From assembly GCF_003111685.1 (NCBI RefSeq), contig NZ_CP022189.1:884001-948000 (forward strand): 64,000 nt of DNA, read 5' to 3'. Below the pieces are notes generated by a model. The model was given only the letters and a program-made list of their open reading frames with translations. It did not search any database and was not told the DNA's origin. This document shows, piece by piece, positions 17,433-25,973 of the stretch. The DNA is from Alloyangia pacifica (GTDB taxonomy: Bacteria > Pseudomonadota > Alphaproteobacteria > Rhodobacterales > Rhodobacteraceae). The stretch's first letter is position 1. Each line of letters opens with the position of its first letter. The position numbers and the translations under genes are program-made.

Positions 17433-18470
17433 TCAGAAGTTGTAGGGCGGGCCTGCCTGGTTGATGACGCCGTTGTACTCTTCGAAGATCGAGACGACCT
17501 TGGCGTGGACTTCGCTTTCCTGGGCGATCTCTTTCCAGAAGGCCTTGGCGGCGTTCTCGACCTCGGCCCATTCTTCCGGCGGCACCGAGCGCAGCTGCAG
17601 CTTGTCGCCGGTGGCGCGCAGCTTGGCCTCGCCGCCCCAGTACCACTGGTTGCGATAGGTGTCGGCGGCCTTGATCCCCGACATGACCAGCGTCTTGAGG
17701 TGCTCGGGCAGGTCGGCCCAACGCTGCTGGTTGACGAAGATCGAGCCGATCCAGGCGCCGGAGATGTTGTTGGTCAGGAAGTAGTCGGTGACGTTCGCCC
17801 AGCCGACGGTGTAATCCTCGGTGATGCCCGACCAGGCCATGCCGTCAAGCTCGCCGGTCTGCACCGCGACTTCCGCATCCTCGTAGGGGATGTTCACCGG
17901 GACCACGCCGAATTGCGCCAGGAAGCGCCCGGCGGTGGGGAAGGTGTAGAGCTTCAGCCCGTCGAGATCGGCAAGGCTCGTGATCTCTTTCTTGGTGTTG
18001 AAGTTGCACGGGTCCTGACCGGCGGCGGACAGCCAAGTCACGCCGACCTTTTCGTATTCCGAGCGCCAGATATCGGCGAGCCCGTATTGCTCGAAGAGCA
18101 CCGGCACGTCGAGGATGTGCTTGGTGGCAAACGGGAAGTAGCCGCCGAAGACGCGCATCGGGGTGGGCGAGGCCATGGAGTCGTCGTCCGAGTGCACGGC
18201 GTCGATGGTGCCGCGCTGCAGCGCCTGGAACAGCTCGCCGGTGGGCACGATCTGGTCGGCGTAGTAGAGCTCGATCTCGAGCTCGCCCTGGGCGGCGGTG
18301 TTGATGTAATCGACGATCGGCTTGGTCACCTGTTCGCCGAGGGCAGCACCCGCATAGGTCTGGAAGCGCCACTTGATCGGCTCCTGCGCGCGGCCGATGG
18401 AGGGCGCCGCGAGCGCAGCCGGAGCGGCCAGTGCGGCACCGCTCAGGATCTTGCGTCGTGTCAGGGTCAT
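17433..18470 (-). CDS. dctP: TRAP transporter substrate-binding protein DctP
   Basis: 345 residues. The N terminus MTLTRRKILSGAAL has a twin-arginine-like signal followed by a hydrophobic stretch and an Ala-rich cleavage region, so the protein is exported to the periplasm. The mature part has the DctP pattern GELFQALQRGTIDAVH, DLDGLKLYTFPTAGRFLAQFG and the second lobe GELDGMAWSGITEDYTVGW. It binds the solute for the DctQM permease encoded just upstream. The ligand class is uncertain; context points to an amine-derived compound or its precursor. TRAP systems classically carry carboxylates. Confidence 0.93.
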   Translation of the reverse strand: MTLTRRKILSGAALAAPAALAAPSIGRAQEPIKWRFQTYAGAALGEQVTKPIVDYINTAAQGELEIELYYADQIVPTGELFQALQRGTIDAVHSDDDSMASPTPMRVFGGYFPFATKHILDVPVLFEQYGLADIWRSEYEKVGVTWLSAAGQDPCNFNTKKEITSLADLDGLKLYTFPTAGRFLAQFGVVPVNIPYEDAEVAVQTGELDGMAWSGITEDYTVGWANVTDYFLTNNISGAWIGSIFVNQQRWADLPEHLKTLVMSGIKAADTYRNQWYWGGEAKLRATGDKLQLRSVPPEEWAEVENAAKAFWKEIAQESEVHAKVVSIFEEYNGVINQAGPPYNF

Positions 18471-18527
18471 TTTGTCTCTCCTGTTGCGTGGTTGAGGTTT
18501 GCGCCCCGTTTCGCGGGGGTCTCGTTG

Positions 18528-19853
18528 TTAATTGTTGTAGACGAGGTCCGGCAGCCACAGGGCCAGCTCGGGGAAGATCATGATAATCGCCAGCACCACG
18601 GTCATCACCGCAACGAAGGGGATGATCGAGGTATAGATGTCGCGCAGGCCGATCTGCGGCGGGGCCATGGCGCGCATGAGGAAGAGGTTGTAGCCGAAGG
18701 GCGGGGTCATATAGGCGATCTGGCAGGTGATGGTGTAGAGCACACCGTACCACACCAGGTCGAACCCGAGGTGCCCGACCAGCGGCACGTAGAGCGGGGC
18801 CACGATGACCAGCATCGCCGTGTCGTCGAGGAAGGTGCCCATGACGATGAAGCTGAGCTGCATCAGGATGAGGATCATCCATGGCGAGAGGCCAAGCTTC
18901 TCGGTGAACAGCTCCTCGATTGCGCTGACCGCGCCCAGCCCGTCAAACACCGCGCCGAAGGCGAGCGCCGCGAGGATGATCCACATGAACATGCACGACA
19001 CGCCCAAGGTGTTGCGCACCGAGTTCTCAAAGACCTCGCGGGTCATCCGACCCTTGAGCACCGCCGCGACAAAGGCTGCGACCGCGCCGATGGCCGAGCT
19101 TTCGACGAGCGAGGTCCAGCCGCGCACAAAGGGCACCATCATCACGAAGAAAATCACCAGCGGCAGCAGCCCGGCGCGCAGCAGGCGCAGCTTCTCGGCC
19201 ATGGGGATGTCGCGGTCGGCCTTGGGCAGGATCGGGCCGAGCTCGGGGTTCAGCTTGCAGCGGATGACGATGTAGATGACAAAGGCCGCCGCCATCAGCA
19301 GGCCGGGGATCACGCCTGCAAGCCAGAGCTGGCCCACCGGCTGGCGGGCGATCATCGCATAGAGGACCAGCACCACCGAAGGCGGCACGAGAATGCCCAG
19401 ACTCGATCCCGCCTGGATCACCCCGGTGACCATGCGCTTGTCGTAGCCGCGCTTCAGCAGCTCGGGCAGGGCGATGGTGGCGCCGATGGCCATGCCCGCG
19501 ACCGAAAGCCCGTTCATTGCCGAGATCAGCACCATCAGCCCGATGGTGCCCACCGCGAGCCCGCCCGAAAGCCCACCCATCCAGACGTGGAACATCTTGT
19601 AGAGATCGTCGGCGATCTTCGATTCCGAGAGCACGTAGCCCATGAAGATGAACATCGGCAGCGTGAGCAGCGGATACCACTTCATCAGCTTGATCGAGGC
19701 GGCGAAGCCGAGGTCGAAGCCGCCCCGGTCGCCCCACAGGCAGAGCGCCGCGACGACCGCGACGAAGCCGATGGCGCCGAATACGCGCTGCCCGGTCAGC
19801 AGCAGGCCCAACATGCCCGAGAACATGACGATTGCGATCAGGTCTTGCGACAT
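18528..19853 (-). CDS. dctM: TRAP transporter large permease DctM
   Basis: 441 residues from ATG 19853, whose ATG overlaps the dctQ stop as TGATG. About twelve hydrophobic helices. Family marks include MFIFMGYVLSESKIADDLY, GLSVAGMAIGATIALPEL, the IQAGSSLGILVPPSVVLVLYAMI helix and MGTFLDDTAMLVIVAPLYVP. It is the sodium-coupled channel subunit of the tripartite importer. A longer frame beginning at 19937 is excluded because it runs into dctQ and has no ribosome site. Confidence 0.95.
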   Translation of the reverse strand: MSQDLIAIVMFSGMLGLLLTGQRVFGAIGFVAVVAALCLWGDRGGFDLGFAASIKLMKWYPLLTLPMFIFMGYVLSESKIADDLYKMFHVWMGGLSGGLAVGTIGLMVLISAMNGLSVAGMAIGATIALPELLKRGYDKRMVTGVIQAGSSLGILVPPSVVLVLYAMIARQPVGQLWLAGVIPGLLMAAAFVIYIVIRCKLNPELGPILPKADRDIPMAEKLRLLRAGLLPLVIFFVMMVPFVRGWTSLVESSAIGAVAAFVAAVLKGRMTREVFENSVRNTLGVSCMFMWIILAALAFGAVFDGLGAVSAIEELFTEKLGLSPWMILILMQLSFIVMGTFLDDTAMLVIVAPLYVPLVGHLGFDLVWYGVLYTITCQIAYMTPPFGYNLFLMRAMAPPQIGLRDIYTSIIPFVAVMTVVLAIIMIFPELALWLPDLVYNN

Positions 19854-20449
19854 CAGAGGTCCTCTCCGCGGATGCGGGCGATGTCGCGGAAGAACTCGGC
19901 GACGCATTGCAAAATCATCAGCGTGACGCCGAAGCACAGGATGACCTTCACCGGCCAGACGTAGGGGCGCCAGGCGCTGGGGCTGCGCTCAAGATAGCCC
20001 ATCAGCTCACCCGCCGCGCCCGGCCCGCCGGTGACGAAGGCCCAGATCAGCTCGCCGAAGAACTTGAAGGGCTCGGTGCCGAAATAGCCGAAGCTGTAGG
20101 CGGTCGAGCTGATCGCGCCCCAGAGCAGCACGCCGAGGTAGAAGAGCAGGAACCAGATGGTGATGACATCGACGATGGCGCGGCGGCGCGGCGACCAGTC
20201 GCCGTAGAAGAAATCCATCCGCACGTTCGAGCCCAGCTGGATCGAATAGGGGCCGCCCAGAACGTAGTAGGCGACCATGATGAATTGCGCCGTCTCCAGC
20301 GTCCAGAGCGTCGGCGTGAAGAAGGTCTTGGAGACCGAGGACCAGATCAGCACGCCGATCAGCGCGAAGAGCAGGTACATGGCAAAACGCCCGATGGCGC
20401 GGTTCATCTTGTCGATGATCCGCACGTAGCAGACCATGGCTTCAGGCAT
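19853..20449 (-). CDS. dctQ: TRAP transporter small permease DctQ
   Basis: 198 residues, with four membrane helices as expected: about residues 21-38, 53-72, 91-112 and 163-183. The middle carries the conserved GGPYSIQLGSNVRMDFFY segment typical of DctQ proteins. It has a longer loop before the last helix than most. The start overlaps the upstream amidohydrolase-like gene by eight bases and the stop overlaps dctM, so the three are co-translated. Confidence 0.92.
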   Translation of the reverse strand: MPEAMVCYVRIIDKMNRAIGRFAMYLLFALIGVLIWSSVSKTFFTPTLWTLETAQFIMVAYYVLGGPYSIQLGSNVRMDFFYGDWSPRRRAIVDVITIWFLLFYLGVLLWGAISSTAYSFGYFGTEPFKFFGELIWAFVTGGPGAAGELMGYLERSPSAWRPYVWPVKVILCFGVTLMILQCVAEFFRDIARIRGEDL

Positions 20450-21215
20450 TGTCCGTCTCCGTCAGTCCCAGACCCGCCAGCGCCGGGCGCAGCAGGGTCA
20501 GCAGTTCTCCGGCGATCGTCTCGATCCCGGTCTGGTCGGCGAGCAGGTCGTTGCGCACCTCGATCATCACGTTGGGTAGCTCGTTGGCGATGCCGTGCAG
20601 CTTCAGCGAATGGGTCACCCCATCCTCGGGGCCGTAGGGATCGTTGCGCGCGATGCAGCGGCCGGGCAGGCGGCTCGCCTCGTCGAGCATGCGGTCGGCA
20701 AGCCGACTGTCGGCGTCGTGCAGGATGCCGATCTCGACCTCGCGTGGCACGCCGAACCAGCAGGGGGTGAAGCTGTGCACCGTGATCAGCGCGAAGGGCG
20801 TCTCCAGCGTCTTGCGGGTCACCACGGTGCCGGTCACCGCCGCGCAGAAGGGATCGTAGACCTCGCGGGTGCGCCGCGCGCGTTCCTCGGGCGAGAGGCC
20901 GATGTTGCCCGGCACGTCCACTGTCTCGGTCTTTGTCGGCATCGCCGAGGCGGCCTCGGGCGGGCGGTTCAGGTCATAGACCAGCCGCGAGACGGTTCCG
21001 GACACCAGCGGCGCGTCGAGCGCCTCAGCCAGCCGCCGGGCGAGGGCCAGAGCGCCGGGATCCCAGGCGGCGTGGCTGCGCCGGTCCTCCTCGTGCAGCC
21101 CCAGCCCGTCGTAGCGCGCGGGAATGGCGTTCGAGGCGTGCTCGCAGAGAACCAGAGCCGGGCCGCGGCCCATGGCTCTGCTCACTTCGAATGCGGTGGT
21201 GTCTTCTTCCGACAC
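20442..21215 (-). CDS. N-formylglutamate amidohydrolase family protein
   Basis: 257 residues. The family marks are LVLCEHASNAIP (first metal His), DRRSHAAWDPGA, RLVYDLNRPP, TVHSFTPCWFGVPREVEIGILHD (second metal His) and the MIEVRNDLLAD C-terminal block. Relatives hydrolyse N-formylglutamate to formate and glutamate. As first gene of an operon with a gamma-glutamyl ligase, it could instead release glutamate from a gamma-glutamyl amide, replacing the missing PuuD-type hydrolase; that is inference. The promoter region upstream holds a palindrome and the divergent RpiR regulator. Confidence 0.85.
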   Translation of the reverse strand: MSEEDTTAFEVSRAMGRGPALVLCEHASNAIPARYDGLGLHEEDRRSHAAWDPGALALARRLAEALDAPLVSGTVSRLVYDLNRPPEAASAMPTKTETVDVPGNIGLSPEERARRTREVYDPFCAAVTGTVVTRKTLETPFALITVHSFTPCWFGVPREVEIGILHDADSRLADRMLDEASRLPGRCIARNDPYGPEDGVTHSLKLHGIANELPNVMIEVRNDLLADQTGIETIAGELLTLLRPALAGLGLTETDNA

Positions 21216-21232
21216 GTCTGTCCCCCTGTCTT

Positions 21233-21248
21233 TGGAAAAACCTTTCCA
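21233..21248. promoter_or_regulatory. Palindrome TGGAAA-AACC-TTTCCA, candidate RpiR operator
   Basis: Perfect six-base arms with a four-base spacer, in the divergent promoter region, 18 bp upstream of the amidohydrolase-like start and about 112 bp upstream of the RpiR start. Position and symmetry fit an operator for the divergent regulator. The regulator-site link is inferred. Confidence 0.45.
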
Positions 21249-21360
21249 CGCGCCAGATAATGCGTCAATATTTTTTCAGAACGATTTTGGGTCGAAGGGA
21301 CCTGGTGCCAAGCGGCGCTGATTTCTGCCCAATTTTTGAACCTGAACCGAAGGGGAGCCC

Positions 21361-22233
21361 GTGGATACCAGCCCGACCGGCACCGTGCGCCAGCTTATCC
21401 GCGAGCAGTACGCGCAGCTGACCAACTCCGAGCGCAAGTTCGCGCAGGCGCTGCTCGACGATTACCCCGGCGCGGGGATCGCCTCGATCACTGCCGCCGC
21501 GGCCAATGCCGGGGTCTCGACGCCGACCGTGGCGCGCATGGTGCAAAAGCTGGGATTCAAGGGCTACCCGGCCTTTCACGCGGCGCTGCTCTCGGAACTG
21601 CAGGCCAAGGTCTCCGGCCCCGAGGCGCGGCGTGCGGTCTGGGCCTCGGAGGCGCCCGAGTCGCACCTTCTAAACCGCTTCGCCGAGGCGGTGACGCAGA
21701 ACCTGCGGCAGACCTTCACGAATATCGACGCGGGCCAGTTCGACGCGGCGGCGAAGCGGCTGGCGTCAACCGAGGGGCGGCTCTACGTGGTCGGGGGGCG
21801 GATCACCCGTTCGCTGGCGGAATATGCCTTCACCCACTTCCAGGCGATCCGGGCGCGGGTGACGCATCTGACATCGTCCTCCGCCACATGGCCGCACTAC
21901 GTGCTGGACATGGAGGAGGGCGACACGCTGCTGATCTTCGACATCCGCCGCTACGAGGACAACCTGCAGCGGCTGGCCGAGATCGCGGCGGCGCGCGGGA
22001 TGCATGTGATCCTGATCACCGACCAATGGTCGAGCCCGATCGCCAGCGTCGCCGAACACGCGTTCAACTGCTGGGTTGAGATCCCCTCGGCCTGGGATTC
22101 CAACATCTCCACCCTGTCGCTGGTCGAGGCGCTGGTCGCCGCCGCGCAGGAGGAACGCTGGCCCGACGCGCGCGAGCGCTTCGAGCGGCTGGACGCGCTG
22201 TTCGAGCTGACGCGGTTGTTCCGCAAGCCTTGA
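21361..22233 (+). CDS. MurR/RpiR-family transcriptional regulator
   Basis: 290 residues from GTG 21361, with GGGGAG just upstream. N-terminal RpiR helix-turn-helix (about residues 8-80: TNSERKFAQALLDDYPGAGIAS, then NAGVSTPTVARMVQKLGFKGYPAFHAAL) and a C-terminal SIS sugar-isomerase-like domain (about 120-270: RLYVVGGRITRSLAEYAFTHF, DTLLIFDIRRYEDNLQRLAEIA). SIS domains sense phosphorylated or small acidic ligands. Divergent from the TRAP/amine operon and presumably its repressor or activator. No other target is visible nearby. Confidence 0.93.
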   Translation: MDTSPTGTVRQLIREQYAQLTNSERKFAQALLDDYPGAGIASITAAAANAGVSTPTVARMVQKLGFKGYPAFHAALLSELQAKVSGPEARRAVWASEAPESHLLNRFAEAVTQNLRQTFTNIDAGQFDAAAKRLASTEGRLYVVGGRITRSLAEYAFTHFQAIRARVTHLTSSSATWPHYVLDMEEGDTLLIFDIRRYEDNLQRLAEIAAARGMHVILITDQWSSPIASVAEHAFNCWVEIPSAWDSNISTLSLVEALVAAAQEERWPDARERFERLDALFELTRLFRKP

Positions 22234-22492
22234 GGGGCAGAGGCGCCCGGAATCAAGGCCGAAGGCCGCCGGGCGAGCGCCTGCCCGTCCCGGCGGGCTG
22301 GCGCTTTGTCATCGTTCCACGACGCTCGTATGTCGTCCGGACTTTGCTGGGATAAAGCGCTGACCTCGGCCGGAGCTGCGCCACCCCATGGGCAGGCTCT
22401 CGCCCGGCTCCTCGCCCCGATCAAAAAGAGCCCCCGGCGCCATGAGGGGGCGACGGGGGCAGTCTGGGAGCATTCCTTCGCGCAGGCCCGGC

Positions 22493-23422
22493 TCAGAAGC
22501 CGACGGCATCCGCGCCCTTGGTGTCGAGGATCTCGCGGGCCTCGTCCGGGGAGGCGATGTCCAGCCCCAGCCCCTCGATGATCTGCCGCGCCTTGCCAAC
22601 CTGCTCGGCGTTGCTGCGCGCCAGCTGGCCGGGACCGGCCCAGAGCGAATCCTCAAGCCCGACGCGCACGTGCCCGCCCATCGCGGCGGCCATGGCGGCG
22701 ATGGGCAACTGGTTCTTGCCTGCTCCGAGTACCGACCAGCGATACTGGTCGCCGAAGAGCCGGTCGGCGGTGCGTTTCATGTGCATGACGTCGTCGGGAT
22801 GCGCGCCGATGCCGCCCATCAGGCCAAAGACCGTCTGGATGAACAGCGGCCCCTTCACCAGCCCCTGATCGAGGAAGTACTTCAGGTTGTAGAGATGCGC
22901 CGTGTCGTAGCATTCGAACTCGAAGCGGGTGCCGAGCGCGCCGAGCGTGGTGACGATGTGCTCGATCTGCCCGAAGCTGTTGTTGAAGATGATGTCCTTG
23001 TTGCCGACGTAGTCCCGTTCCCACTGGTGCGCGAGGTTCGGGAAGCGCTGCAGCATCGGGAAGAGCCCAAAGTTCATCGATCCCATGTTGAGCGAAGCGA
23101 TCTCGGGGCGGTGGGTCTGCGCCGGGCGGATGCGCTCCTCGATGGTCATCGTCGGGGCGCCGCCTGTGGTGATGTTGACCACCACGTCCGAGGCCTGCTT
23201 GATCACCTGCAGGAAGGGGGCAAAGGCCTCGGGCGTCTGGTCCGGGCGGCCGTCGTCGGGGTTGCGGGCGTGCAGGTGCACCACCGCGGCCCCGGCCTCG
23301 GCGGCGCCGATGGCGGCCTCGGCGATCTCCGAGGCGGAGACGGGAAGATATTCGGACATCGAGGGCGTGTGGATCGCACCGGTCACGGCGCAGGTGATGA
23401 TGACTTTGCGGGGCTTGGCCAT
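22493..23422 (-). CDS. BKACE family (3-keto-5-aminohexanoate cleavage enzyme-like) protein
   Basis: 309 residues from ATG 23422; the frame upstream to 23527 lacks protein character. The Zn-binding and catalytic motifs of the DUF849/BKACE family are visible: KVIITCAVTGAIHTPS, AAVVHLHARNPDDGRP and VVVNITTGG, then SLNMGSMNFG and FECYDTAHLYNL, ending with GGHVRVGLEDSLW. BKACE enzymes condense a beta-keto acid with acetyl-CoA, splitting it into acetoacetate and a CoA ester; carnitine, lysine-fermentation and other substrates are known. The exact keto acid is not readable. Divergent from a GntR regulator with shared operators. Confidence 0.92.
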   Translation of the reverse strand: MAKPRKVIITCAVTGAIHTPSMSEYLPVSASEIAEAAIGAAEAGAAVVHLHARNPDDGRPDQTPEAFAPFLQVIKQASDVVVNITTGGAPTMTIEERIRPAQTHRPEIASLNMGSMNFGLFPMLQRFPNLAHQWERDYVGNKDIIFNNSFGQIEHIVTTLGALGTRFEFECYDTAHLYNLKYFLDQGLVKGPLFIQTVFGLMGGIGAHPDDVMHMKRTADRLFGDQYRWSVLGAGKNQLPIAAMAAAMGGHVRVGLEDSLWAGPGQLARSNAEQVGKARQIIEGLGLDIASPDEAREILDTKGADAVGF

Positions 23423-23520
23423 GTCGATGTCTCGCCTCAGCCGCGCAGGGCGCAGGGCGCCGGCGGGCAGATCTCGTGTCGTGTCAGGCGCATTGCGGTC
23501 CTCCTCGGGGCGGGTGCCAA

Positions 23521-23627
23521 AGATCACACCAGATTCTGGTGACCCGAGTTCCCGTGGCAGTCAGTCCTCCCTTGCCGCGGGATCAACGGTTGCGGTCTTG
23601 CCCGTTCTGGTGTGATCTGAGATCACA
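23521..23627. promoter_or_regulatory. Paired operators between BKACE and GntR genes
   Basis: A perfect palindrome TGTGATC-TGA-GATCACA lies at 23611-23627, 46 bp before the GntR start. The 12-mer CTGGTGTGATCT at 23607-23618 recurs inverted as AGATCACACCAG at 23521-23532, about 100 bp before the BKACE start. These are convincing sites for a dimeric GntR/FCD regulator acting on both divergent promoters; the assignment to this regulator is inferred from position. Confidence 0.65.
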
Positions 23628-23672
23628 GATGCAGAATGACTCGCAAAGAGTCAACGGGGAGAAACGGGAAAT

Positions 23673-24413
23673 ATGGGCGAACTTCAGGAGCGGCTGCCGG
23701 AAGAGCGGCCGCGCACGCTCTCGGAACAGGTGCATGAGACCCTGTGCGAAATGCTGCTGTCGGGGCAATTGAAACCACGCGACCGCATCTCGCTGCGCGA
23801 TCTCGCCGAACGCTTGGGCGTGTCGATGATGCCGGTGCGCGAGGCGGTGAGCCGGCTCGCGGCGGGCGGGGCCTTGCTGGTCGAGCCGAAGCGCGCGGTG
23901 CAGGTGCCGCTGATGAGCGCCGAGGACTTCGCCGACCTCACTGAAATGCGGGTTCTCACAGAGGCGCAGGCCGCAAGGCTCGCCGCCGAGCGTGCCACAC
24001 GCGAAGAGATCGACGACATCCTCGCGCTCGCCGACCGGTTCGAGGCGATCCTCGATACGGCCTATGGCAGCCCCGAGGCGGTGGCGGCCAACAAGGACCT
24101 GCATTTCGCGCTCTATCGAGCGGCGGGCTCGAAAGTTCTGATGGAGATGATCACCATGCTCTGGCTGAAGGTCGGGCCGATCATCAACTTCGACATCGGG
24201 GTGAAGGCGGAGGTGCCGCTGGAAGAGGAAATCGGCCGTTCGCGCACGCACCATTCGCGCACCCATCACCGTCAGCTCTGCGACGCGCTGCGTGCCCGTG
24301 ACGGCGACGCGGCGGCACAGGCGGTGACCGAGGACATCCGCGTCGCGGCGGAGTTGATCCGCGCCTATGGCGCCGCGGAAATGGAAGACAGCCGTCGGAG
24401 GATCCTGCCATGA
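23673..24413 (+). CDS. GntR-family regulator, FCD (FadR-like) subfamily
   Basis: 246 residues. N-terminal winged helix (about residues 15-80) with RTLSEQVHETLCEMLLSGQLKP and LRDLAERLGVSMMPVREAVSRLAAGGALLVE; C-terminal all-helical FCD domain with the metal/ligand-site pattern around DLTEMRVLTEAQAARLAA, NKDLHFALYRAAG and HHRQLCDAL. Starts at ATG 23673 after GGGAAAT. Its stop overlaps the next SDR gene (ATGA). It probably controls the BKACE gene and itself through the palindromes in between. Confidence 0.93.
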   Translation: MGELQERLPEERPRTLSEQVHETLCEMLLSGQLKPRDRISLRDLAERLGVSMMPVREAVSRLAAGGALLVEPKRAVQVPLMSAEDFADLTEMRVLTEAQAARLAAERATREEIDDILALADRFEAILDTAYGSPEAVAANKDLHFALYRAAGSKVLMEMITMLWLKVGPIINFDIGVKAEVPLEEEIGRSRTHHSRTHHRQLCDALRARDGDAAAQAVTEDIRVAAELIRAYGAAEMEDSRRRILP

Positions 24414-25177
24414 ATCTGGAACTGGAGGGCGCTCGGGTCATCGTCACCGCCGGGGCGCAGGGCATCGGGCGGGCCATCGTCGAGGGCTTCGTTGCCGAGG
24501 GGGCTCGGGTGGCGACCTGCGACATCGACGCTTCGGCGCTGGCATCGCTTCCGGCCGAGGTCTGGCGGCAGCGCTGCGACGTTTCCGATGCGGGGCAAAT
24601 CGAGAGCTTCATGCGAGGCGCCATTGGCGAGCTCGGCGGGCTCGACGTGCTGGTCAACAACGCCGGAATCGCCGGGCCGACGAGCCCGGTCGAGGAAATC
24701 GACCCCGAGGCCTGGGAGCAATGCCTCTCGGTCTGCCTCAGCTCGCAGTTTCACTGCGTGCGCCATGCGGTGCCGGCGCTGCGCCAGAGCGGCAATGCCT
24801 CGATCCTCAACCTCTCGTCGATGGCGGGACGGGTGGGTTTTGCCCTGCGCACGCCCTATGCCGCGGCAAAGTGGGGCGTGATCGGCTTCACCAAGTCGCT
24901 GTCGATCGAACTGGGCCGCGACGGTATCCGCGCCAATGCGATCCTGCCCGGCATCGTCGCCGGCGACCGCCAGCGCAGGGTGCTCGAGGCCAAGGCGCAG
25001 CGGCTCGGGAAGAGCTTCGAGGAGGTCGAGGCCGCAGCCTTTTCCTACACATCGCTCAAGGAATACGTGACGCCGCAGCAGATCGCCGACCAGATCCTCT
25101 TTCTCGCCAGCGCGCGGGGGCGGACGATCTCGGGGCAGGCGATCTCGGTCTGCGGCGACGGCCAGATGCTGGCTTGA
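24410..25177 (+). CDS. SDR-family oxidoreductase
   Basis: 255 residues, classical short-chain dehydrogenase. Cofactor motif TAGAQGIGRA, the acidic residue in CDIDAS (NAD preference), NNAGIAG, catalytic Ser in LNLSSMAGR and the YAAAK Tyr/Lys pair. It has an unusual C-terminal insertion (RRVLEAKAQRLGKSFEEVEAAAFSYTSLKEYV), a form seen in SDRs annotated as oxidising 2-hydroxy or 3-hydroxy acids. Coupled to the GntR gene by ATGA overlap. It may supply the keto acid cleaved by the divergent BKACE enzyme, an inference from context. Confidence 0.92.
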   Translation: MNLELEGARVIVTAGAQGIGRAIVEGFVAEGARVATCDIDASALASLPAEVWRQRCDVSDAGQIESFMRGAIGELGGLDVLVNNAGIAGPTSPVEEIDPEAWEQCLSVCLSSQFHCVRHAVPALRQSGNASILNLSSMAGRVGFALRTPYAAAKWGVIGFTKSLSIELGRDGIRANAILPGIVAGDRQRRVLEAKAQRLGKSFEEVEAAAFSYTSLKEYVTPQQIADQILFLASARGRTISGQAISVCGDGQMLA

Positions 25178-25193
25178 GCCCGGACGCTCCGGC

Positions 25194-25853
25194 TCAGCTC
25201 TTCGGGCGGGCCGGGTCGTTCGCCGCGGAGGGCGCGTCGCAGCGCTCGAGCACGAGCAGGGTCATCATCCCCACCGGCGGCAGGGGGCGGCGTTCGAGCA
25301 GCTTCAGCCCCGGCGTGTCCAGCACCACCGAGATGTCGAAATCCGAATGCCAGCCGATGCGGTCGGCCAGTTTCGCGGTGTGCCGCGACAGATGCGCCAT
25401 CGGGCCCTTCTTCTTGGCGAAGTGGTTGGACATGATCAGCTGCCCGCCCGGCTTCAGCACGCGCACGATTTCGCGCATGACCCGCTCGGGCTCGGGCACC
25501 ACCGAGATCATGTGCATCGCCACCACCCGGTCGAAGCTGGCATCCTCGAAGCCGAGGTGTCGCGCGTCCATGCGCTGCAGCGACTCGATGTGCGGCAAGT
25601 CCATGCGCGCGACCCGGCGCTCGGCCTGGGCGAGCATCTCGGAACTGTAGTCGACCCCGGTGACCCTCATGTGTCGCGGCAGAAGCGGCAGCGACAGGCC
25701 GGTGCCGACGCCGACCTCGAGCACCCGCATGCCCTCCGCGCCGGTGACCTTACGCACCGCGGCGCGGCGGGCGGCCTGGGTGATCACTCCGAAGGTCTGG
25801 TCATAGATTGGCGCCCAGCGGGCGTAGACGGTGGTGGCGGCGCGTGGATCCAA
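25194..25853 (-). CDS. pmtA: Phosphatidylethanolamine N-methyltransferase-like (PmtA, Rhodobacter type)
   Basis: 219 residues. Class I SAM-dependent methyltransferase: motif I LEVGVGTGLSLP, post-I VTGVDYSSEML, and motif II/III FDRVVAMHMISVVPEPERVMREIVRVLKPGG. The N-terminal YARWAPIYDQTFGVIT matches the soluble PmtA of Rhodobacter, which methylates phosphatidylethanolamine to phosphatidylcholine at the membrane. The start is TTG 25853 with GGGAGG five bases upstream; no in-frame ATG is available nearby. Other small-molecule methyltransferases of this fold remain possible. Confidence 0.8.
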   Translation of the reverse strand: MDPRAATTVYARWAPIYDQTFGVITQAARRAAVRKVTGAEGMRVLEVGVGTGLSLPLLPRHMRVTGVDYSSEMLAQAERRVARMDLPHIESLQRMDARHLGFEDASFDRVVAMHMISVVPEPERVMREIVRVLKPGGQLIMSNHFAKKKGPMAHLSRHTAKLADRIGWHSDFDISVVLDTPGLKLLERRPLPPVGMMTLLVLERCDAPSAANDPARPKS

Positions 25854-25973
25854 GATGCCCTCCCTGCATCTGCGGCCCGAAGATGGGCCCTTGGGGGCGC
25901 ACCATGGATCCGAAGCGGCTGAGAGGAAAGGGCTTCATCCCCCGGCACGGACCCGCATCGGCCAGGGTCGCAG

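Noticed and set aside
17346..19964. 872-codon plus-strand open frame
   Set aside because: Antisense shadow of dctP and dctM; composition is Arg/His/Gly-rich with no domain, while the minus strand gives clear TRAP proteins.
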